Below, piece after piece: positions 56,453 through 64,000 of a stretch of 64,000 nt of DNA; positions within the stretch are counted from its first letter, which is position 1; each line of letters begins with the position of its first letter. The DNA is from Spongilla lacustris (lineage: Eukaryota; Porifera; Demospongiae; Spongillida; Spongillidae). The notes under the pieces were generated by a model that saw only the letters and a list, made by a program, of their open reading frames with translations, searched no databases and was not told the DNA's origin. Location of the stretch: contig OX442432.1 of NCBI GenBank assembly GCA_949361645.1, forward strand, positions 3,750,598 to 3,814,597. The letters run 5' to 3'. A program made the translations under genes and the position numbers.

Positions 56453-59400
56453 TCACTACCATGCATGCAATAAACACCCTCTAACAAAAGACACACTCAC
56501 AAACCCTCCCTCCCCTTTCATCAACAAACGCACTCTCCATATGGCCTGTCTTTGGCCGACGGTCGTGCTGCATAGAAGTACTTCTTGTACTCATCCATCC
56601 ACACCTCAGCGGTCCTCACAGTATTCCTATCAGCAGAGGGGACAGCCTTCGGTTAAGGCACCAAACACAATGCTCCTCCTCTTACTTGATGTACGTCATA
56701 GCGTTGCCTTGAGGGAAGGTGTACGGGTGACTCTTCCTGAACACGTGCCCCACACGGGAACAGGGGATGATTTCCATAGAACCACCACACATCCAAGTCC
56801 TGAATGAGATTTCTAGAAATGGAGAATAAAACACCAACCTCGTCAGCAGCAACGTAAAGCTTGTGCCCACAACTGACTCACCAAAATTCTCGCCTCCCCA
56901 TATGTCCATATCGGTATCATACTTGCCTGTCTCTTCAAAACGTCTCTTCTCCATGACAAACAGCCCACCTGCTATCATAGGGGTTCTGTGTGGAATTAAC
57001 AGTACTTCTAAGCGAACAAGCCTACATGTAATAGGTAGGCTTAGCTTATTGGTCACTTCATGCCAATGTGGAAGTGGCTTATTCACACAACCATGTTAAA
57101 AGTGTGGGAAGTTGAAATGTTATGGTCAAGGTAAGGAGTGCATTGGTGGTCAACATATCAGCAGATAATGTGTTTGATTTACTGCTTTTATTTTATTTTA
57201 TAAGGTGCTACATTTCGGATGTCACAACAACAAAATACCCTTGTGCTGCCCATTGTCCGGTATATACCACAGAACTGAGGCTGCATTGCCCCTTTGCATA
57301 GCCTTTGGGACACGAAAAGGGGGGTTACAGGTGTAGCTTCTCCAGGTCTGACACGCAGGTTCTGCCCAAATCCATCAGGAATTCCTTTGCAGCAGGGCCA
57401 GGCACCTCCAAGGTTTCAATGACCACTCGCACAAAAACATGGCTAGGCTGGTGGTCATGGCAGGTCCTCTGGTGTGTTGGCATGGCCCCACACCCTGGTC
57501 CTCTGGTGTGTTGCCACCCTGTCTCCAATATGCATTGCAAGATGCCTGGACATGTGGCATTACAAAGTAATACATGTAGCTTCCTACTTTTCTGTGATGG
57601 GAGCAAGGTGACACCATCAGGGCATTTCCCTTCATTACATGTTCTGTTTAGAGTTTCATACTTTGAAGAAATATGATGCATTCTTTGATCTTTTTTTATT
57701 TTGCAAGTTATATACATGTAGACAATTTGTTTCAAGAGGCTGCTGTACAACAAATAACGAAGCAGTTGAAGTTAATTGTTTCATTTCTGGCTTTGTCACA
57801 ATGTACATGTACAAACCAGATACGCAATTACAACAAAAAAAAACTTGACAGTTCCTTACATGTATGTAAAGAATACATCATTTTTAAAAATAATGAAGCC
57901 CTATTGTGTGAAAATTCTCCAACACAGACAAAAATATGTATCTGCTAATGCACGGGCCGGCCCACCAATGCTCCATTAACAAACATTTCAATGCTGTATC
58001 CCGCATTAAATAGTAAAAAAAAAAAGTCATCTTTGAGAGTTAGCGACAAGCAAAAAATTGAAACCAAGCCACCTGATTACCATTACTACACACTACCTAC
58101 CATGTAATTGACATTGTTACTAACCTGACTGGCTCTATTATGGAGCTCCTCTTAGCTTTCTGCTCTGGAGTTAATCCATCCCACTTAAAATGCAAACTCC
58201 AGTCAAATCCTAAGCAGCAAGGTGTTCCACAATGAAAGATGTTTGCAGACAAGCAACAAGGCATACCTCCTTGAAGTTCTGCTGAAGCAGCAACATACTG
58301 AAATGTGTCCAAGTTGATCACATCTATGACCGGACTTACAACTACAGTGCGATCCTGAAGTGATATGTACACACATTAACCAGTTTAATTTATCTATGCA
58401 ACCCCCTCCCCCACCCCCCACCCCAAAACACTCACCTCCACAACTCTCTGAAGTAGTGGCTCCAGCCAGCCAACATTACACTCACAATGACTGTCCAGGA
58501 AAGTTAAGACCTTAGCTGTGGCCAGATTAGCTCCCCTGATCCTTGACCTCACCAGCCCTATGGTAAGAGATCTGTCACACTGACCCTATCAACACAGTCA
58601 TCACACTGACCTCTACCATAACCCATCACACTTGCATGTTCCCAAACACAAGCCATAATCACACTCACCTTCACGGTTATCATTTCTCAGTAATTTCACC
58701 TTGGGCAGCTTCAACAACAGCAAACCATCTTCAGCTATAAGTGAAGGTATTTTTCCATCTTAATACACATTCAACCACTAACATTAACACTAGATTTCCT
58801 CAGTGTACTAATAAAACATACAATTAAATTATACAGGTCCATCCCCCCCCCCCCCCACAAAAATGAACCATTTGATACGGTCAGTTGATGTTACATTTAT
58901 GACTATATCTGAGAGAATGCACATACAAATGACTCAGTAAAGGATGAAATACATGGGCAGACCTCCTGCATAGCTAGGGGTAGGCCTTGGGTAATTTGCA
59001 CGCTGCTAACTTCCTTAGACATGGTAGCCATTTCTCAGGCTCCATTTCTGGAATCAACCCCCCCAATGCAAACATGGTAGGCCAAAGTACCCTATCATCT
59101 CAAGTTGATAGGTCTGCCCTACCTGTCATATAAACGCTAGCTGTGCAGGAGGTAACCCTAGTATATGGGCAGCCATCCTGGGGGTTATGTGAAAATTTGC
59201 TTGCTTTAAAAAATTGCCCTATCAGATCTATATATTCATATTACAGATTGACGCAGATCACTTTGGGGAAAACCTATGGTGGCCCGGTAGGTCGCGGCTG
59301 TCATGACGTGCACATACGCGATTTGCGGACGTGCACACATTCACATCTGGGATTTGCGGACTTGCGGAAGTGCAATTGTTTCCATGTGGTTACAACGTGT

Positions 59401-62270
59401 TTGCCACGTGGAAACAATTGCACTTCCGTATGTGCAAGTCCGCAAATCCCAGATGTGCATGTGTGCACGTCCGCAAATCACGTATGTGCAAGTCTGCAAA
59501 TCTCAGATGTGCATGTGTGCACGTCATGACAGCCGCGACCTACCGGGCCACCGTAAAACCAAATATGGTGCTGCCACAAAAGGCACCAACAATTTCACAT
59601 TGCAAGGCTGCAGTGAACCCTTAATTCAAGGATAAGATGTTGAAAGGTGATTGCCAGAGAGGTCCCAAATCAAACAGAAAATATAATTCTTACAAAACGA
59701 TGTGTTTATGTGTGGGGGAAGGAATTAATGGACCTCTCTACAACACCCATTCGCTTTAACTTAGCAGGGAATACATACAGTACCTTTTGCATACCTACAT
59801 AAAAATCAAAAGACTTGGAAGTCCTGTTACAGTTTGTTTGATGTAAACACAAAAATTGAAGTGACAAAATGCATACAGAATCTCATCCTCAGCCCATCAA
59901 GTTGTGTAACACACTCTGATCAACTATCAAAATACCTTCCAGAAAAGCAAATTTCCAAGTTACTTGATACAAGCCATGCTTCCCATCACAATGGTCAATG
60001 GTTTGTGCATAGGATAACTTTTAAGGTAGAAAATAGACAAGAGTTATAAACCTCAGAAACTTGTCTAGATTAAATCACGTACTTTAACAGCACCATTTGT
60101 GTTGTAAGGTGCCCCCACAATTCGACGTCAGTCTGATATTAAATGAAGTTCGACCGCCGGAGCGGTCTCCAAAAATTGCGAAGCCCACGGTATTTCACGT
60201 AGTCATCGCGGGGTATTGGGGTAAGTTTTCAATTAGCAATAACCGCGCCTCGGTTGAACCTCACAGGCTACGGTACTGCCACTGCGCAAAGCTGATTATT
60301 TCAAACTTTCGCACCCCTTATATATTCCGTACAATGTGGAGTACTTGTGGGTGCATAGCGCACCTTAATTATACACGTACGTAAAACTTACGCACGTCAC
60401 TAGCGTCGTCCACTAAAATGATCTCTTCAATCAACTCAGGAGGGCTTCTGTTCAAAACGCTACACACAAAGAGACAGCCAAATGTCAACTACAGCGTGTA
60501 CATTACTCAAACCCAATTGATCGCAACGTTGGACCTCAAATGCTACTTTCCCCTCCTCCCATGATGCTCCTGCTCCCTTACCCCTACACACACTTCATTT
60601 GCATTTGCAATCAATCTACATGTACACGTATAATCAGTTGAGCAGGGCAACAATAGGACAATGAGCATTTAGTTATTTTGTCTACCAAGTTTAAACCCAC
60701 CCACCTGACAATAGTAAGGTGCCAACCTGACAATAGTAAGGTGCCAACCTGACAACTGTTCTCAGTAGGGTGGATCTGGCCTCATTGTGGTAACAGATGA
60801 TGACTGATGTGGCTGGAAGGTGTTTACTGTACTCTTGCTTTAAACACCTGAAGGTGATAATAGTATACATGTAGGAGGTACTGTACACTTTAAACATCCA
60901 GATAGGTTTATCACATCCACCATTGTAATGTATTGAACAATGGGGAGGGGGGGGGGGAGCACTTCTCGCCCCATGTAGGTTGCCTTCCTGCATCCTGTAC
61001 AGACAAGCAAAACTCTACTAAAATTGCACAAAAAAGAAAAGTTCCTTCTTGCGATGATTGCATAGATCATCATGTGACAGTTAGTAGTAGGTGTATACCT
61101 ACATGTGTGTATGAAGCAGATATGACCGATAACCTACAGTCCCTTCTCAACAGGTCTTTTAATTACCATTTAAGGGGTCCTTGATGGCAGCATAATGTAC
61201 TTACCCAACCAGGGATTTACCGCCAAGTTTGCAACAGGGGGTGGGTTTTGGAATATATATATATATATATAAATACAGGGGGTGGGCAAAAATAAAAGCC
61301 TTCCCTCTGCACTGTTTTAAACGGCGTGCCATGCAGTTTTATTTTGACATGGCATGTATAAGCCAGGGGGTGGGTTAGTCAAATTGGGGTCAAACCAGGA
61401 GGTGGGTGGATAGGGGGTGGGAGCCGTAAATCCATGCCAACTGTCAGACTATCACAGCTAGCAGGTGCTCATGACACGAGGGTACTTTCCCAAAAACCTA
61501 TAATCCCTTCTCAACAGGCACTAATAGCAGCATAACGTACTTAGAAAGGGAGCCTATCGCAGTTAGCAGGTACTCATGACCTGGGGTACTCTACTGACAA
61601 CTTACTGAGGATCCCTTCCCAACAGGTCTTCTACTATCTAAGGGGGTCCCTAATGCAACAGTAATATAGTTTGGTCCCAACCATCAGCAGAGGTTCCCTT
61701 CCAACCAGGTCTTCTTCTAGAAGACCATCTAAGGGGTCTCTAATGGCAGCATAATGCACTTACAAAGGGTCCCGACTGTCAGGAATCGTCCTATCACTTC
61801 TCAAATGATCACTCTCCAACTGATTGAAGGAGTTCTTTCTGTACGGATCGTTCTTGTCCCTTGAAGACCCATTAATGTAGGTAGCCTCATTGAAACCATC
61901 CAGATTTGGTGACAATACGTGAGGCGGCTCCAGCCCCAATGCTAAATGCCCAGCTGCCTCTCCAAGCCTCCTGTGGTCATACTGTAAGGGCGTGATAGAT
62001 TCAACACGCATGAGTCATTTCTATCATGCATCGTGTTGACTATTGTAAAGTGTTTTAACAGTAATAATTCACTGAGCTACATGCATGCCAACGTAGTTAT
62101 GCCTACATGTAGGCCTGATACGTTGTCAAAGCTTACAATCTAATGTACAGTTTGCAGCAACTTACCGCTTTTTCTTCACTTGTGCCACCAAATAGGACGA
62201 AACACCCCAACGCCAGAACTATCCACGATACGAGGAGTACGCTTACAGCACACCGAAGCCTCACCTTCAT
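55214..62270 (-). CDS. Polypeptide N-acetylgalactosaminyltransferase, 14 exons
   Basis: Exons in gene order: 62270-62166, 61981-61764, 60847-60749, 60459-60392, 58734-58669, 58557-58436, 58354-58267, 58209-58125, 56985-56882, 56812-56686, 56626-56534, 55995-55912, 55847-55721, 55474-55214. All GT-AG, phases agree throughout; 1647 nt, 548 aa, typical for the family. A type II signal anchor (residues about 8-30, [17 protein letters not shown]) places it in the Golgi. The GT-A catalytic domain shows [29 protein letters not shown], the metal-binding DSH (207-209), the acceptor-side FDWSLHFKW and the Gal/GalNAc-T motif WGGENFE (313-319). A ricin-type lectin domain (about 420-548) has QAW, QTW and QVW. 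It would start mucin-type O-glycosylation by adding GalNAc from UDP-GalNAc to Ser/Thr. I do not assign a paralogue number. Intron 7 (58266-58210) is 57 nt. Confidence 0.95.
56405..56451 (+). repeat. GT microsatellite
   Basis: About 22 GT units in the GalNAc-transferase intron between exons 11 and 12. Confidence 0.9.
59276..59554. mobile_element. 279-bp near-palindromic MITE in a GalNAc-transferase intron
   Basis: The outer 36 bases (GGTGGCCCGGTAGGTCGCGG and on through TCATGACGTGCAC) are an exact inverted repeat, and the arms stay complementary almost to the centre (CGGAAGTGCAATTGTTTCC against its reverse). The right arm has one extra copy of a roughly 54-bp unit (GTGCAAGTCYGCAAATC...GTGCACGT). 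AAAACC lies just outside both ends, one base in from the right terminus. It sits in the intron between exons 4 and 5. No coding capacity. Confidence 0.88.
60700..60762 (-). repeat. Three tandem copies of the exon 3 splice donor region
   Basis: A 22-bp unit (CCAACCTGACAATAGTAAGGTG on plus, in part) repeats so that CAG|GT occurs at 60749|60748 (used), 60727|60726 and 60705|60704 on the coding strand. The spacing of 22 and 44 nt means only the first keeps phase with exon 4. Confidence 0.85.
61130..61763 (-). repeat. Diverged copies of the exon 2 donor region
   Basis: Intron 2 holds three to four diverged tandem copies (about 61140-61210, 61440-61550, 61590-61670, 61680-61763 on plus) sharing CCCTTCYCAACAGG, CTAATGGCAGCATAAYG and ACTTA with the real donor boundary at 61764. 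One copy changes the GT to CT. An AT run lies at 61253-61271. Confidence 0.6.
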
Positions 62271-63192
62271 AGCGATATAGTGCGCGATATACTGTACTCC
62301 GTATTCTAACTAACGCTCAACCATCAGTGCGAGAAAATTAAGAATCATAAGAACTAAGTCTGGGAACGGTTTTCAATTTTTATTTTTATGTTGTTTTCCT
62401 CTTCCTCCCTTTCCCCTTCAAAAATGAAATTGTCACTCCAGCCTTGATATGCATTGTGTATAAGCTTAATTCTATTCCTATCTGCTATTTGAGAAAATGT
62501 CTATTTTACTAAAAGTCATTAAAATTTTTGAAGCAAGTAGGAAAACTGGCTGAGGTACCTTGGTGATCAGCAAAAACACAGCAGAAATAATTAAGGCTGC
62601 ATCAAAATGGGGGTGGACCTGCATTCCATTAGTTAATTGATTAAATGTTTGGGGGATGGCATTGGGGAAGTGCTCAACACATTGCCAATGATATATACTA
62701 GACGACCAAGCAAGACCCATGAGGACTTCATGCCAAAGATTGATGATAACACCGACACCCCCTTCAGTGCAAACCAAGTACGACATGAAGAAAATCAAAG
62801 GTTTGGAAAGGATTGGATGAGTTGAATTGGCCTAGTCAGCCAAAGAGAGAAGCAATCATTTAGGGTATCTGCATGACCCAGCTCGCTCTGTAGGTATTTG
62901 TATGCCCCCCCCCCCCCCCCCCCCCCCCATACACACACACACCTCCTAGGACCTTGTTTACACCTCTGGGTCATAGGTTTTTCATAGCAACGTTATACTT
63001 TGTTTGTTTTGTCAAGGATGTAGATATTGAGCCTCAGCGGCCCTGTATTTTACTTCCGTACTTAAAATTCCTCCCACTCAAATAATGCTCGGCATAGTGA
63101 TACATGTTACCGTACCGACATGTAATTAAAGTCATTGGCAGTTATTGTTATGGAGTTTAAAAAGGTGGGGATCTTCCTAGCTGTAGCGACAC
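62271..63192. other. Upstream of the GalNAc-transferase gene; no gene seen
   Basis: Includes the presumed promoter of the minus-strand gene (GCGATATAGTGCGCGATATACTG just upstream of the ATG), a scrap of non-LTR sequence near 62605-62633 and a 24-base C run at 62905-62928. No coding signal. Confidence 0.4.
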
Positions 63193-63392
63193 NNNNNNNN
63201 NNNNNNNNNNNNNNNNNNNNNNNNNNNNNNNNNNNNNNNNNNNNNNNNNNNNNNNNNNNNNNNNNNNNNNNNNNNNNNNNNNNNNNNNNNNNNNNNNNNN
63301 NNNNNNNNNNNNNNNNNNNNNNNNNNNNNNNNNNNNNNNNNNNNNNNNNNNNNNNNNNNNNNNNNNNNNNNNNNNNNNNNNNNNNNNNNNNN
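63193..63392. other. Assembly gap (200 N)
   Basis: Exactly 200 N, probably a placeholder and not a measured length. Any frame drawn across it is meaningless. Confidence 1.
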
Positions 63393-63560
63393 GTGACGCT
63401 TGCATGCCTATATGAGCTATATACATGTATTATATATAGCCAGAAATATTTTCCTGCGTGTACCAGCACAGCCTAGCTGGTAACACTATTTAGTTAATAT
63501 ATATATAATAATAATTATGATTATAAAATATAGAAATAATTATTTAACAACTCCCCACTG

Positions 63561-64000
63561 ATGCTGCTGCCCATCATCAGAAAACATGGGACTCACTCAG
63601 AGTATCTTCTATCGCAGATACACTATTTACAGACTCGGGCTCATTTCATAACAGCATCCTGTAAGGAGTCTGGTGCATGGTTAAATGCCCTGCTGGTTAC
63701 ATCACTGAGACTACGTATGGATGATGCTACTATGAGAATATCTATGGGTCTCCGTCTGGGACTACCTCTATGTCAAAGCCATACCTGCCAACACTGAGGG
63801 GCAGAGGTGTCTCAGTTTGCCACACATGGCTTAAGCTGCAGAAGAGTGCAGGACGCCACCACCGCCATTCAGCTGTCAATGACATCATATACAGAGCTTT
63901 GGTTGCAGCACATGTTCCATAACGTCTGGAGCCTTCAGGTCTGTATCGTTCAGATGGGAAGCGACCTGATGGTGTCTTAATTGTCCCTTGGAAGTGTGGC
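63561..64000 (+). pseudogene. Non-LTR retrotransposon C-terminal region, runs off the window
   Basis: The frame reads ASCKESGAWLNALLVTSLRLRMDD, RISMGLRLGLPLCQSHTCQHCG, THGLSC (after a shift near 63800), then SDGKRPDGVLIVPWKCG at the window edge. It matches 40720-40380 (minus strand) block by block, so both come from one subfamily. The Cys/His cluster before the SDGKRPDG strand is the zinc knuckle; the nuclease should continue beyond 64000. Frameshifted, so dead at least in part. Confidence 0.65.

Noticed and set aside
58097..58372. Single 91-aa ORF as one exon
   Set aside because: Reading through keeps 19 extra codons between LQGG and FDW; the family consensus and good GT-AG sites show a 57-nt intron instead. 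Both ends of the ORF also run into introns.
63107..63476. ORFs spanning the N block
   Set aside because: Drawn across unknown bases; no coding evidence on either side.

Overview
The window looks like nuclear DNA of an early-branching marine animal, most likely a sponge. The evidence is animal genes with canonical GT-AG introns, several of them only 43-57 nt long; a complete polypeptide GalNAc-transferase with a ricin-type lectin tail; a TIMM9 gene; an ovothiol-type methyltransferase; a THAP zinc finger; and a dense, strongly nested mix of DNA transposons, MITEs and non-LTR elements. The sponge assignment is inference, not proof. There is one 200-base gap of N at 63193-63392.

Layout. 1-939 holds the 3' part of an open P-loop NTPase gene. 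2563-6166 is a cluster of minisatellites and strand-biased purine/pyrimidine tracts with a 448-bp MITE in the middle. 6.9-22.6 kb is mostly transposon debris: a Ginger-like integrase with introns, a DDE transposase with a 43-nt intron, a 330-bp tandem duplication, the second copy of the MITE, and a gag-like gene whose open frame is restored by splicing a 1.3-kb intron that itself carries a MITE. 22.8-31.8 kb is a stack of hAT-type elements (two with clear 8-bp target duplications), a second Ginger-like copy split by a TTAA-flanked MITE, and fragments of gypsy and non-LTR elements. 32.4-42.5 kb holds two antisense non-LTR retrotransposons with restriction-like endonuclease or RT domains, one split by a MITE, and a sense Ty3/gypsy pol with one LTR that ends inside the second non-LTR element. 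43-47 kb has a 2.1-kb terminal-inverted-repeat element full of GTGTTCGGCA repeats.

47.4-62.3 kb is the genic part: a THAP-domain gene (-), a stand-alone OvoA-C-like methyltransferase (+, up to 5 exons, all phase 0), TIMM9 (+, 3 exons) and a polypeptide N-acetylgalactosaminyltransferase (-, 14 exons, 548 aa), the last two convergent. I built these three gene models exon by exon; reading phase is kept at every junction and total length is divisible by three. The genes appear functionally unrelated (redox thiol chemistry, mitochondrial import, Golgi O-glycosylation). The window ends in another non-LTR fragment.

Across the window the palindrome TACATGTA occurs about 35 times by hand count where about 1-2 are expected, and G or C homopolymers of 18-30 nt recur, often inside MITEs.
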